This document shows positions 34,965-43,678 of a stretch of 64,000 nt of DNA, piece by piece; the first letter of the stretch is position 1, and each line of letters opens with the position of its first letter. The notes beneath the pieces were generated by a model, which saw nothing but the letters and a program-made list of their open reading frames with translations, was not told the DNA's origin and made no database searches. This DNA is from Neoroseomonas lacus (lineage in GTDB: Bacteria; Pseudomonadota; Alphaproteobacteria; Acetobacterales; Acetobacteraceae). The translations under genes were made by a program, and so were the position numbers. Location of the stretch: NCBI RefSeq assembly GCF_014644535.1, contig NZ_BMKW01000016.1, positions 62,001-126,000 of the forward strand, in the 5' to 3' direction.

Positions 34965-36112
34965 GCGCGTCGGGCGATCGGAAAGGGGCTTTGCCCCTCT
35001 CCGAGCCTCTCCCCACCAAAGGCCTAAGGGCCTCTGGACACCTCGATTTGGACGGTTGCCCAGTTGCAAAAGGCGACGGGATGCAGGAACGGATGTCGGA
35101 CGTCGCGCTGGCTACGAACGACCGGGCCAACGGGCGATCTTCCCGCATGCGCGGCACAGTGGGAGCGATACGCGCCTGGTTCCGGCGTGCGGCGACCGAA
35201 CACGTCTGCCCGCCCCCGGCCGCCCCGTTGGGCCCAACACCAAATCGAGGTGTCCAGAGGCCCTTAGGCCTTTGGTGGGATGGTTCGGAGGGGCAAGGCC
35301 CCTCCGCCTTCGCCCGTCGCGCCCTGCTCGCCACCCCCGCCCTGCTGCTCGCCCGCCCCGCTGCGGCGGTCACGCTCACCGAACGCGGCCTCACCCAGGG
35401 CGGCTTCGTCATCGGTCAGGCCGCGCCGGGCACCCGCGTCTCGCTCGATGGCCGGGCCCTGCGCGTCACCCTGCAGGGCGCCTTCGCCTTCGGCTTCAGC
35501 CGCGACCAGGGCCCCCGCGCGGCGCTGACGATCATCCACCCCGACAACCGGCGCGAGGAACGGCGCCTCACCGTCGCGCACCGCCAATGGCAGGAACAGC
35601 GCATCAACGGCCTGCCGCCCGCACAGGTCACGCCTGACCCGGAAACCCTGCAGCGCATCCTGCGCGAACGCGAAAAACTCGCCGCGGTGCGGGCCGTGGA
35701 CAGCCCGCTGACCGGCTTCACCGAGGGCTTCATCGCCCCGGCCCAAGGCCGCATTTCCGGCGTCTATGGCAGCCGCCGCATCCTCAATGGGCAACCGCGC
35801 CAGCCGCATTACGGGCTCGACTTCGCGGTGCCGACCGGCACGCCGCTGAAGGCCGTTGCGCCGGGCCGGGTGACGCTGGCCGACAGCTTCCACTTCTTCG
35901 GCAATCTGGTGGTGATCGATCACGGGCACGGGGTGAATTCGCTCTACGCGCATCTCTCCGCCTTCGATGTGCGCGAGGGCCAGATGGTGACGAAGGGCGA
36001 ACCCGTCGCCCGCAGCGGCGCGACCGGCCGCGTCACCGGCCCGCATCTGCATTTCTCCTTCTCCTGGTTCGAGACCTTCCTGGACCCGCAGCCGGTGGTG
36101 TTGGGCGCATGA
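34961..36112 (+). CDS. M23-family metallopeptidase whose 5' end carries an in-frame repeat element
   Basis: A 383-residue frame. Residues 270-383 form an M23/LytM domain: HYGLDFAVPTGTPLKAVAPG (HxxxD metal site), VVIDHGHGVNSLYAHLS and TGPHLHFSFSW (HxH). Before it is an Ig-like stretch. The GTG at 34961 overlaps the xseA stop (GTGA) and has AGGGG 8 nt upstream, so it is the natural start. But residues about 4-116 are encoded by a repeat element, and only after that comes a signal-peptide-like run, ARRALLATPALLLARPAAAV. No better start lies between. The ancestral product was probably MSA-RRALLATPALL..., exported to the periplasm to trim or regulate peptidoglycan. Whether the present protein is exported is doubtful. 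Confidence 0.85.
   Translation: MSASGDRKGALPLSEPLPTKGLRASGHLDLDGCPVAKGDGMQERMSDVALATNDRANGRSSRMRGTVGAIRAWFRRAATEHVCPPPAAPLGPTPNRGVQRPLGLWWDGSEGQGPSAFARRALLATPALLLARPAAAVTLTERGLTQGGFVIGQAAPGTRVSLDGRALRVTLQGAFAFGFSRDQGPRAALTIIHPDNRREERRLTVAHRQWQEQRINGLPPAQVTPDPETLQRILREREKLAAVRAVDSPLTGFTEGFIAPAQGRISGVYGSRRILNGQPRQPHYGLDFAVPTGTPLKAVAPGRVTLADSFHFFGNLVVIDHGHGVNSLYAHLSAFDVREGQMVTKGEPVARSGATGRVTGPHLHFSFSWFETFLDPQPVVLGA
34979..35306. repeat. MITE-like element: head-to-head twin-palindrome pair inside the M23 gene start
   Basis: Left arm: PAL2 34979-35003 (CGGAAAGGGGC, TTT, GCCCCTCTCCG, one mismatch), linker, PAL1 35016-35037. Right arm: PAL1 35254-35275, exact complement of the left PAL1, linker TGGGATGGTT, PAL2 35286-35306 (CGGAGGGGC, AAG, GCCCCTCCG, perfect). 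The inner flanks 35037-35052 and 35240-35255 are also exact complements. Outside, GCGTCGGGCG (34967) and CGCCCGTCGC (35311) extend the match. The centre of about 190 bp has no similarity I can see to other copies. Confidence 0.85.
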
Positions 36113-36717
36113 GCACGTCACTCGCCTGGGACGAACGCTACGCCGGCGGCGGCTTCCAGTTTGGCGAAGCGCCAAACCTTTACCTTCTCTCGCAGGCGCA
36201 CCGTCTGCGGCGCGGCATGCGCGCGCTGGCCGCGGGCGATGGCGAGGGGCGCAACGGCGTCTGGCTGGCCGAACAGGGGCTCGATGCCACCGCGGTCGAC
36301 TGGTCGGCGGTGGGGCTGGAGAAGGCGCGCGCCCTCGCGGCACGACACGGCGTGCCGATCACGACGGTGACGGCGGACCTGTCGCACTGGGATTGGCCCG
36401 CCGCGCGCTTCGACCTCATCGCCTGGATCTTCGTGCATCTGCCGCCGGCTGACCGCGCGCTGGCCTGCGCCGGCGCGATGCGTGCGCTGGCACCCGGCGG
36501 GCTGCTGGTGATGGAATGCTTCACCCCGGCGCAGGAAGGCCGCCGCAGCGGCGGGCCGAAGGAACCCTCCCTGCTGTGGTCGCGCGCGCTGGTGGAACAC
36601 CACTTCGCCGGGCTGGAGGTGCTGGAACTGCTCGAAGGCAGCGTGCGGCTCGATGAAGGCCCGCGCCACCAGGGCCTGGCGGAAGTGGTCCGCGCCGTAC
36701 TGCGCCGCCCGGCATGA
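36109..36717 (+). CDS. Class I SAM-dependent methyltransferase (TehB-like)
   Basis: A 202-residue methyltransferase. Seen: WDERYAGGGFQFGEAPN at the N-terminus, ALAAGDGEGRNGVWLAEQG (SAM motif I, with AGDGEGRN), ATAVDWSAVGLEKA, and MRALAPGGLLVMECF (motif post-III). The opening and motif I resemble TehB/tellurite-resistance and thiopurine-methyltransferase-like proteins; the substrate is unknown. ATGA overlap with the M23 gene links it to the xseA transcript. Confidence 0.87.
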   Translation: MSTSLAWDERYAGGGFQFGEAPNLYLLSQAHRLRRGMRALAAGDGEGRNGVWLAEQGLDATAVDWSAVGLEKARALAARHGVPITTVTADLSHWDWPAARFDLIAWIFVHLPPADRALACAGAMRALAPGGLLVMECFTPAQEGRRSGGPKEPSLLWSRALVEHHFAGLEVLELLEGSVRLDEGPRHQGLAEVVRAVLRRPA

Positions 36718-36726
36718 CGCCGGCTT

Positions 36727-37071
36727 TCAACTCTCCGCCATCGCGCCGCCGATCACCGCCGAGACGATCGACACCACGATCGAGCCCAGCAGTGCCGAGC
36801 CGAACCCTGCCACGTTGAAGGCCGGCACCAGCCAGGCGACCAGCGCCAGCATCCCCGCATTCACGACCAGCAGGAACAACCCGAAGGTGATGATGGTGAT
36901 CGGGATGGAGAGCAGCACCGCGAGCGGGCGGACCGTTGCGTTGATGACGCCGAGCACGATCGCCGCGAGGACCAATGTGCCGGTATCCTGCGCAGAAATC
37001 CCGGGCACGATGGCCACCGCCACCCAAAGCGCTACGGCCGTGACGGCGGTGCGGATGAAAAAGCCGATCAT
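36727..37071 (-). CDS. Phage holin family (COG1950) membrane protein
   Basis: A 114-residue protein with four hydrophobic helices and very few charges. Blocks VLGVINATVRPLAVLLSIPI and TFGLFLLVVNAGML match the phage-holin-4 superfamily / COG1950 proteins that bacteria encode in their own genomes. The name reflects distant similarity; no lysis genes are nearby. Start ATG 37071. It converges on the methyltransferase with only 9 bp between stops. Confidence 0.85.
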   Translation of the reverse strand: MIGFFIRTAVTAVALWVAVAIVPGISAQDTGTLVLAAIVLGVINATVRPLAVLLSIPITIITFGLFLLVVNAGMLALVAWLVPAFNVAGFGSALLGSIVVSIVSAVIGGAMAES

Positions 37072-37109
37072 AGCGTGCTGATGTCTCCGGCATGTTGATA
37101 GGTCAGGCA

Positions 37110-37199
37110 CCGGCCCGCACCCCCACCCATTCCAGGATACTGCGGCGGGTGGGGTCCGGGCCGGCGCCGGGCACCAGAATGCGCCAGTTAGCGCATTCT
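37110..37199. repeat. GC-rich long hairpin plus perfect 9-bp stem
   Basis: CCGGCCC...CCCCCACCC and GGGTGGGG...GGGCCGG (37110-37164) around a centre with TTCCAGGATACTG, then a separate perfect stem AGAATGCGC-6-GCGCATTCT (37176-37199). The same two parts occur at 56832-56940 (ATGCGCC stem next to the CCGGCCCGCACCCCCACCC hairpin), in the other order. It lies between the divergent holin-like and DMT genes, just ahead of the latter's ribosome site. Confidence 0.7.
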
Positions 37200-37222
37200 C
37201 CGACAGACACGAAGGACGAGGG

Positions 37223-38110
37223 ATGTCGTCATTGTTGAATAGCCCCGCCACATCGGCGCCCGAGCGCGTCTCCCGCGCCACTCTGGCCGGTTGCGGCGCA
37301 CTCGCGCTGTGGGCCTTCCTCGCCCTGCTGGCGCGCATGGCCGCCGGCGTGCCGCCGCTGCAACTCACCGCGCTGGCCTTCGCCGCGGGCGGGGTGCTGG
37401 CGCTCGCCGTCGTCGCGGCGCGCGGCGGGCTGGCGCTGCTGCGGCAGGGGCCACTCGCCTGGGCGCATGGGGTGGGCGGGTTGTTCGGCTACCACGCACT
37501 GTATTTCGCGGCGCTGGCCCTCGCGCCGGCGGTCGAGGCGAACCTGCTCAACTACCTGTGGCCGCTGCTCATCGTGCTGCTCTCAGCCCCGATTCTCGGG
37601 CTGCGGCTGGGGGCGCGGCGGCTGGCCGGGGTGGCGCTGGGCTTTGCCGGTTGCGTGTTGCTGGTCGGCGCCGGGGCGTCATTTCCGCCGGGGGCCGCGC
37701 TCGGTTTCCTGGCGGCGGCGGGCTGCGCGCTGGTCTGGTCGGTCTATTCGGTGACGTCCAAACGTATGCAGGCGGTGCCGACCGAAGCCGTGGCCGGGTT
37801 CTGCCTGGCAACGGCGCTGCTTGCCGGCGTCACGCATCTGCTGTTCGAGACCACCGTGGTGCCCGATGCGCGGCAATGGGTGGCGGTGCTGCTGCTCGGC
37901 GCCGGGCCGCTCGGCGCGGCCTTCTTCCTGTGGGATGCCGGGATGAAGCGCGGCGACCCACGGCTGCTCGGCACCCTGGCCTATGCGGTGCCGGTCGCCT
38001 CGACGCTGCTGCTGGTAGTGGCGGGGGAGGGGGTGCTGACTTGGCGCGCGGGCGTCGCGGCGGTGCTTGTGGCTGGCGGCGGGCTGCTGGCGGCGACGGC
38101 GCGCGGCTGA
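37223..38110 (+). CDS. EamA/DMT-superfamily exporter (YddG-like)
   Basis: A 295-residue protein with ten predicted membrane helices arranged as two EamA repeats. Opening CGALALWAFLALLARMAAGVP and the following LTALAFAAGG resemble YddG-type aromatic amino-acid exporters. Second repeat: LVWSVYSVTSKRM, GAGPLGAAFFLWDAGMKRG and YAVPVASTLLLV. AAGGACGAGGG stands just before the ATG. Substrate is inferred only from subfamily resemblance. Confidence 0.85.
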   Translation: MSSLLNSPATSAPERVSRATLAGCGALALWAFLALLARMAAGVPPLQLTALAFAAGGVLALAVVAARGGLALLRQGPLAWAHGVGGLFGYHALYFAALALAPAVEANLLNYLWPLLIVLLSAPILGLRLGARRLAGVALGFAGCVLLVGAGASFPPGAALGFLAAAGCALVWSVYSVTSKRMQAVPTEAVAGFCLATALLAGVTHLLFETTVVPDARQWVAVLLLGAGPLGAAFFLWDAGMKRGDPRLLGTLAYAVPVASTLLLVVAGEGVLTWRAGVAAVLVAGGGLLAATARG

Positions 38111-38271
38111 CGCGCCCCCGGCACCTGTGCCGAGGTCGCGCGCAAGCAAACGCTCCGGCATCGCGGGGCGCATCGGTGCGCCGGGGGCTGCTTCCGGTGG
38201 CCTGCGCCACCACAGCGCCGGCCCGGAAGCCAACACCCGGACCGATGACGATGCTTGCGCCAGGAGGACGG

Positions 38272-38300
38272 GAGCGGTTCCACCGTCTGGTGAACCGCTC
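38272..38300. terminator. Stem-loop between the DMT exporter and the third Bug receptor
   Basis: GAGCGGTT / AACCGCTC with an inner CACC-GTCT-GGTG stem and a single bulged C. It is 172 bp after the exporter stop and 56 bp before the receptor ATG, so it could end the first transcript or be part of the second leader. The rest of this 246-bp gap has several short GC palindromes and no gene. Confidence 0.4.
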
Positions 38301-38356
38301 TAGCCTCGCGGCATGGACGGCGCCACGTGATGCGCCCGGCGGGAAGGACGATCTGG

Positions 38357-39319
38357 ATGATACCATCGCGTCGCGGCCTCATGGTCGCAGGCCTCGCCGG
38401 GGCCGTCGCCGCGCCAGGCGCGTCGCGTGCGCAGGGCGTTTGGCCGAGTGACCGCCCGATCCGCATCATCGCGCCCTTCGCCGCCGGCAGCGTCGCGGAT
38501 GCGGCGATCGGCCCGATGTTGCCTTACCTCGCGGCGCAACTGCCCGGCGCGCGATTCAGCCTCGTCCACCAGCAGCCGGCCGAGGGCTACGCCGCGTTGG
38601 CGCAGGCCGCGCCGGACGGGTTCACCATCGGCATCGTCGTTACCCCCGGCCTGCAGGTCGGCTCGATCGAGCCGGGGGCGCGCTACTCGTTGCGCGACTT
38701 CGTCTATCTCGGCTCGATCCTGGAGGATCCGAGCGCCTTCTTCGTCACCGCCGACAGCCCCTTGCGCGATGTCGCGGCGCTGGTGCGCGCGGCGCAGGCC
38801 GCGCCGGGCACCATCGCGGTGGGTACCGGCGGCATCGGGACGGATGACCACCTGCTGATGGTCGAATTTGAGGATGCCGCCGGCGTCCGGTTTCGCCATG
38901 TGGCTTTCGCGCAGGAGGCGCAGATCGTCGCGGCGCTTGCCGGCGGGCAGGTCCAGGTCGCCTCGATGAAGCTGGGCGGCAATCTCGGCCTGGTCAGTGC
39001 CGGGCGTGCCCGCGCGCTGGCGTCGGCCGGGCCGCGTCGCTACCCGATGGCACCGGACGTCCCTACCTTCACCGAAGCCGGCTATCCGATCGACACGCGC
39101 AATGTGGTCAGCCTGGTGTCACCGGCCGCGACGCCGGTGCCGGTCCTCGCGCGGCTCGAACTGATACTGGCGGAGACGATGCGCAATCCGGCCTGGATCG
39201 AGGCCGCGGCGCGACTACGTCTGCCGTTGGCCTATCAACCGGCGGCGGCGACGCGGCAGATCGTGCTGAGCGCGGATGCCGCGCTGCGCGCGCTCTGGAC
39301 GCGCCATCCCTGGCGGTAG
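38357..39319 (+). CDS. Third Bug-family receptor, without a permease nearby
   Basis: A 320-residue Bug-type protein. Signal peptide about 1-26 (MIPSRRGLMVAGLAGAV then SRAQ), mature start VWPSDRPIRIIAPFAAGSVAD. The ligand loop reads AGSVAD rather than the usual GGxxD, and the next Bug block is QQPAEGYAALAQA instead of GAGGxxG, so ligand contacts differ. ATG 38357 is used because AAGGA lies 8 nt before it; GTG 38327 is in frame but weaker. No TctAB genes are next to it; it may serve the permease at 7.1-9.1 kb or act as a sensor. Confidence 0.85.
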   Translation: MIPSRRGLMVAGLAGAVAAPGASRAQGVWPSDRPIRIIAPFAAGSVADAAIGPMLPYLAAQLPGARFSLVHQQPAEGYAALAQAAPDGFTIGIVVTPGLQVGSIEPGARYSLRDFVYLGSILEDPSAFFVTADSPLRDVAALVRAAQAAPGTIAVGTGGIGTDDHLLMVEFEDAAGVRFRHVAFAQEAQIVAALAGGQVQVASMKLGGNLGLVSAGRARALASAGPRRYPMAPDVPTFTEAGYPIDTRNVVSLVSPAATPVPVLARLELILAETMRNPAWIEAAARLRLPLAYQPAAATRQIVLSADAALRALWTRHPWR

Positions 39320-39392
39320 TCCGCCCTTGCGCACCGCGCGCGCGTCGCCGAAACAGCACGCCTACACTGCCCGGTGCCAACAGACGGCTTCT

Positions 39393-39441
39393 CAAATGAC
39401 ACTGTCATTTGGTGGGGTGGTTTGGAGGGGCGACGCCCCTC
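39393..39441 (+). repeat. Twin-palindrome repeat, forward copy (both stems perfect)
   Basis: PAL1 39393-39411: CAAATGACA, one base, TGTCATTTG. Linker about GTGGGGTGGTT. PAL2 39425-39441: GAGGGGCG, one base, CGCCCCTC. The leading AGACGGCTTCT is shared with the copy at 57203 (AGACGGCATTC). It lies between two convergent genes, like the copies near trxA. Confidence 0.85.
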
Positions 39442-39477
39442 GAATCGCCATCGCCGGACAGCCGACGCGCGCCGCGA

Positions 39478-40167
39478 TCAGTTCTTCTCGTCGCTGGTGA
39501 TCCGGCCATCGACCAGATGCACGCGGCGTGTCGCCCGTCGCGCGAGTTCCGCGTCGTGCGTCACCACCAGCACGGCGCGGCCGTCCTCCTTGGCCAGCCG
39601 CGCGAAGATGTCGAAGACGGCGGCGGCATTCTTCGTGTCGAGATTGCCGGTCGGTTCGTCGGCCAGCAGCAGCACCGGGTCGTTGGCCAGGGCGCGCGCC
39701 ACCGCGACGCGCTGGCGCATGCCGCCCGACAGTTGGTCGGGCATCTTCTCCGCCGCCGGCGCCAAGCCGAGCGCGTCGAGCAGCATCCGCGCCCGCGCTT
39801 CGGCAGCCGGCCGGGCCAGCGCGGCACGCCGGCGGATCGGGATCAGCACGTTGTCGAGGGTGCTGAATTCCGGCAGCAGGAAGTGGAACTGGAACACGAA
39901 GCCGAGGCGTGCGAGGCGCATAGCCGCGAGGTCCGGCGCGGGCAGCGCCGCGGTGTCGCGGCCTTCGAGCAGGACACGCCCGCTGGTCGGCCGGTCAAGC
40001 AGCCCGAGCAGATAAAGCAATGAGGATTTTCCCGACCCCGACGGCCCGGTGATGGCGACGAATTCGCCGCCGTCGATCGTCAGGTTGATGTCGCTGACCA
40101 GCGTGACGCCTTCGGGCAGGGTCTTGGTCACCCCTTGCGCGACGAGCAGCGGCGCAGGCGTGCTCAC
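39478..40167 (-). CDS. ABC transporter ATP-binding protein (MacB/LolD/DevA type)
   Basis: A 229-residue ATPase. Walker A GPSGSGKSSLLYLLG, Q-loop in LGFVFQFHFLLPEF, signature LSGGMRQRVAVARAL, Walker B VLLLADEPTGNLD and switch His in VVTHDAE are all present. The type is that of MacB/LolD-like exporters that work with FtsX-family permeases. GTG start overlaps the permease stop (GTGA). Last gene of a HlyD-permease-ATPase operon. Confidence 0.93.
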   Translation of the reverse strand: MSTPAPLLVAQGVTKTLPEGVTLVSDINLTIDGGEFVAITGPSGSGKSSLLYLLGLLDRPTSGRVLLEGRDTAALPAPDLAAMRLARLGFVFQFHFLLPEFSTLDNVLIPIRRRAALARPAAEARARMLLDALGLAPAAEKMPDQLSGGMRQRVAVARALANDPVLLLADEPTGNLDTKNAAAVFDIFARLAKEDGRAVLVVTHDAELARRATRRVHLVDGRITSDEKN

Positions 40168-41408
40168 GCCGCCCCGCGGATGATCTGCACCGGGTCGAGC
40201 CGTGCGGCGCGACGTGCCGGGATCACCGCCGCCAGCGCCGCCGAGGCCATCGCGAAACCGGAGGCGATGGCATAGATCCGCCAGTCGCGCGCCAGCAGGA
40301 ATCGATCATTTCCGGCCGGCGTCTCGGTGTGGAAACGCACCTGCGCGAGGCCCTCGATCATCAACTGCCCAATCAGGCAGCCGAGGGCGGCGCCGAGGAA
40401 CCCCGCGATCAGCCCCTGCGCCAGGAACAGTAATTGCACATCGCCCTCGGTGAAGCCGAGCGACTTCAGGATGGCGATGTCGCGCGTCTTCTCGAACACG
40501 ACGGTCGAGATGATATTGTAGATGCCAAACGCCGCGACGAGAAGGATCGCACCCGTCACGCTATACATGATGGCGTTCTGGATGACGAAGACGGTGAGTA
40601 TGTTGCGGTTCTGCTCCTCCCAGCTCTCGGTGCGCTCGCCGAACCGCGCCTCGATCTCGCGCGCCAGCGGCTCGGCCTGCGTCACATCGCCCAGCCGCAG
40701 CAGGATCTGGTTCACCACATTGGGCCGGTCCTGCAGCACCTGGTTGACCTTGAGCAGCACATAGCCCGCCGATTGGTCGAGCGTGGCGAGGCCGGTGTGG
40801 AACAGCCCGACGATCTTCATCTGCAGCGAGACGCCGCGCGGCGAGACCGCGACGACCGTATCGCCAAGCTGGACGCCGAGGCGCAGCGCGAGGCTGTCGC
40901 CGATGATCAACCCATTGGCGGTAGCGCGCAGATCCTCCAGCCGGCCCGACAGCATGTCCTTCTCGATGTTGGAGACGCGGGCATAGCGTGTCGGGTCGAC
41001 GCCGGTGACGGTGATCGTCACGTCGCGTGAGCCGTAGCGCAGCAGCGCCGCGCCGGTGAGGATGGGGGCCGCGGCAGCGCCGGGGATCGCCTCCAGCACC
41101 GCGAGCCTTTCGCCGGACGCGCGAATGCCGCGCAGGCGGTCCACCGGCTTCACGCCGTTGATCGCGACGGCGCCATCGGGTGCCGCCATGTGCGCGGCTT
41201 GCGGCGCCGGGCTACGCGTTTCGTCCTTGATGACGATGTGCGGCTGCACATCGATGACCTGCTGGATGAAGTAGGTCTGGAAGCCACGCATGATCGAGGT
41301 GATGGCGATGAAGAAGGCGACACCCAGCGCGACCCCAAGCACGCTGACCAGCGTCTGCCGTCGTCGCCGCGACAGCATGCCGCGGGCGAGGTCTATAATC
41401 AGCCTCAT
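40164..41408 (-). CDS. ABC transporter permease, FtsX/MacB-like (DevC type)
   Basis: A 414-residue permease with an N-terminal membrane helix (SVLGVALGVAFFIAITSIMRG), a large periplasmic MacB-like domain (about 45-270) and three C-terminal helices (ILLVAAFGIYNIISTVVFEK, LAQGLIAGFLGAALGCLIGQ, FAMASAALAAVIPARRAARL). It contains the usual cytoplasmic LKSLGFTEGDV coupling segment. With the adaptor and ATPase it forms a DevBCA/MacAB-like mechanotransmission exporter. ATGA overlap with the adaptor stop. Confidence 0.92.
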   Translation of the reverse strand: MRLIIDLARGMLSRRRRQTLVSVLGVALGVAFFIAITSIMRGFQTYFIQQVIDVQPHIVIKDETRSPAPQAAHMAAPDGAVAINGVKPVDRLRGIRASGERLAVLEAIPGAAAAPILTGAALLRYGSRDVTITVTGVDPTRYARVSNIEKDMLSGRLEDLRATANGLIIGDSLALRLGVQLGDTVVAVSPRGVSLQMKIVGLFHTGLATLDQSAGYVLLKVNQVLQDRPNVVNQILLRLGDVTQAEPLAREIEARFGERTESWEEQNRNILTVFVIQNAIMYSVTGAILLVAAFGIYNIISTVVFEKTRDIAILKSLGFTEGDVQLLFLAQGLIAGFLGAALGCLIGQLMIEGLAQVRFHTETPAGNDRFLLARDWRIYAIASGFAMASAALAAVIPARRAARLDPVQIIRGAA

Positions 41409-42397
41409 GGCCGCAGGCGGACCGCCTGGCCATCCGATAGGCTGGCCGGCGGGTTGAGGACCACCGCTTCGCCACGCGCGAGGCCGTGAAGGATTTCGAC
41501 CGCGCGCGGGCCCTGCACGCCGACCTCGACCGGGCGGCGTTCGACGGTTTCGCGCTTCACCACGAAGACGCGGCCATCATGCACCGCCGCGGGCGGCACC
41601 AGCACGGCGTCGTCGGTCTGGCGCAGTACGATATTCGCCTCGACCGTCATGCCGATCATCAGCGGCGTGTCGTCGGGCAGGTTCAGCCGGACGCGATAGG
41701 CCTTGCGCGTCGCGTCGCCCTTGGGGGTGATCTGGCCGACAGTCGCGTTCAGGACCTGGTTGGGGAAGGCATCGGCGCGCAGCAGTACGCGCTGGCCTTC
41801 ATGGACCTGCGCGATGTCTTCCTCATCCACCTCTGCGGTGATGCGCAGCGGGCGGGGCTCGCCGATCCAGAACAGGCTGGCTGGGGTGTCCACGACCTCG
41901 CCGACTTCGACATCGCGGCGCAGCACCACGCCGTCCGAGGGGGCGCGCACGATATAGTCGTCGAGCCGCCGGCGTGCCGCATCGGCCGCGGCGCCGACGG
42001 CGTGTGATTCGGACTCGGCCCGGTCGAGGGCGGAGCGCGAAGCGATGTCCCGCGTGACCAGGGTGCGGATGCGCGCGAGCTCATCCTCGGCGAAGCGGGC
42101 CCGGGCCTCGGCTTCCACGACGCGGTGGCGGGCCTCGCGGTCATCGAGCCGGGCCATGGGTTCACCCTCGGTGACGCGCCGGCCTTCCTGGACCATCACC
42201 TCGGTGACGCGGGCACGCACCGCGGGTCCGACGCGGGCCCATTGCACCGGCTCGACGCTGCCGGTGGCATAGACGGCGCGCAGCGCGGGGCCGGTGGTCG
42301 CCATCGCGATGGCGACGGCGGGCGGCATGGTCCACCAGAACCACCCGGCGCCGAGGGTGAGGATGAGGAAGATCAGGATAATGATACGGCGGCGCAT
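41405..42397 (-). CDS. HlyD/MacA-type periplasmic adaptor (DevB type)
   Basis: A 330-residue membrane-fusion protein. An N-terminal anchor (IIILIFLILTLGAGWFWW) is followed by a lipoyl half (ARVTEVMVQEGRRVTEGEPM), a helical hairpin (about 85-145), and beta-barrel segments (VVLRRDVEVGEVVDTPASLF, GMTVEANIVLRQTDDAVLVP). First gene of the exporter operon; the promoter should lie in the 125 bp before the tRNA. Cargo unknown; no outer-membrane factor gene is nearby. Confidence 0.9.
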   Translation of the reverse strand: MRRRIIILIFLILTLGAGWFWWTMPPAVAIAMATTGPALRAVYATGSVEPVQWARVGPAVRARVTEVMVQEGRRVTEGEPMARLDDREARHRVVEAEARARFAEDELARIRTLVTRDIASRSALDRAESESHAVGAAADAARRRLDDYIVRAPSDGVVLRRDVEVGEVVDTPASLFWIGEPRPLRITAEVDEEDIAQVHEGQRVLLRADAFPNQVLNATVGQITPKGDATRKAYRVRLNLPDDTPLMIGMTVEANIVLRQTDDAVLVPPAAVHDGRVFVVKRETVERRPVEVGVQGPRAVEILHGLARGEAVVLNPPASLSDGQAVRLRP

Positions 42398-42522
42398 GGT
42401 GTGGCATGGTTAGCACGGGAAGTGCTGCGACGCGGGGTGGTGAAACACACGGTTGCGCGCCGGGCCGCCGGGGGGTAGAGAGCGCCGCCCGGGCCGGCGT
42501 GGTGACACGCGGCGTCGACGGA

Positions 42523-42597
<75 letters not shown>

Positions 42598-42725
42598 TCG
42601 TTCCGCATCAGCCTTACCGACGATGGCCTTCATCTTGCATCTCCCGGACACCGGAGAGCCTTGGGCGGGCGCCCCGTTGAACCCCGGCCGCCTTCAGGCG
42701 CATCCTCGTCCTTGAGGGAGTGCCG

Positions 42726-43655
42726 ATGACCCACCCGCCAGCCGCGCCAGCCCTGTGGGACACCGCCCCACTCCCCCGCGCCCCCCTGTACCTCCCCTAC
42801 GACCCCGGCGCCTTCCGCATGGCGCTCGGCCTGACCGTGGTGCCGGAACCGGCCTGGATCGAGTTCGACCACCACTACCCCGCCCATCTCGCCGAACGCC
42901 GCCGCCTGCTCGCCCACCACCGCCCCGAGGTGCTCGACGCCACCCCCGGCTCCGAACCGATGCAGGACGAACTGCTCGACCTCCTGGCAACTCACCTCTG
43001 CCACCACCACCCCGGCTGGTTCACCCGCCACGGCACCACGCTGCACAACCACCTCCTGGGCGAGACCCTGCCCCTCACCGACGACCCGCTCGACCGCATC
43101 GGCCGCCTGGTGCAGGAGGATTTCTGCCTGCTGCGGGAGGAGCCGGACGCCACGCTCACCCTGGTCGCCGCCATCCTCTGCTTCCCCAGCCGCTGGCGCC
43201 TGTCCAGCAAGATCGGCCGCCCCCTCGGCGCCATCCACGGCCCGGTGCCGCTGTACAAGGACAAGCTGGAACGCCCGGTCGACCGCTTCCTCGCCGCGCT
43301 GAAGGCCGGCCGCATCGCCCAGCGCCTGAACTGGTCGATCATGGACGACGCCACCCTGTTCCAGCCCACCGGCCATGGCGTGAATGACGGCGAAAGCCAG
43401 GTCACCCCCGACACCGCCGGCGAGGCCCTCGTCATGCGCGTCGAACGCCAGACCTTCCGCCGCCTGCCCACGACCGGCGGCATCGCCTTCGGCATCCGCG
43501 TGCACGTCACGCCCCTGGCGCCGATCGTCGCGCAACCCGGCGAGGCTGCCCGCCTGCTGGCCGCAGTGCGCGCCCTCCCGCCCGAGATGGAGCGCTACAA
43601 AAGCATGCTGCCATTCCGCGCCGCCCTCGACACCTATCTCGAACGCCACGCCTGA
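42726..43655 (+). CDS. Haem-dependent oxidative N-demethylase family protein (DUF3445)
   Basis: A 309-residue DUF3445 protein. Family features: an opening LYLPYDPGAFRMALGL, the block LCFPSRWRLSSKIGRPLGAIHGPVPLY, and LFRVERQTFRRLP-like MRVERQTFRRLPTTGG. Members characterised as dimethylamine monooxygenase subunits bind haem and remove N-methyl groups oxidatively. ATG 42726 is preferred to GTG 42720 because GAGGGAG lies 5 nt before it. The next gene is a TMADH-like flavoenzyme, so the pair may degrade N-methylated amines or betaines. Confidence 0.83.
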   Translation: MTHPPAAPALWDTAPLPRAPLYLPYDPGAFRMALGLTVVPEPAWIEFDHHYPAHLAERRRLLAHHRPEVLDATPGSEPMQDELLDLLATHLCHHHPGWFTRHGTTLHNHLLGETLPLTDDPLDRIGRLVQEDFCLLREEPDATLTLVAAILCFPSRWRLSSKIGRPLGAIHGPVPLYKDKLERPVDRFLAALKAGRIAQRLNWSIMDDATLFQPTGHGVNDGESQVTPDTAGEALVMRVERQTFRRLPTTGGIAFGIRVHVTPLAPIVAQPGEAARLLAAVRALPPEMERYKSMLPFRAALDTYLERHA

Positions 43656-43678
43656 CGCCACCCGCAAAGGCCGAGCCC

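Noticed and set aside
36727..37071. A prophage lysis module suggested by the holin-like gene
   Set aside because: COG1950 proteins are common chromosomal membrane proteins and no endolysin, spanin or phage gene is next to it.
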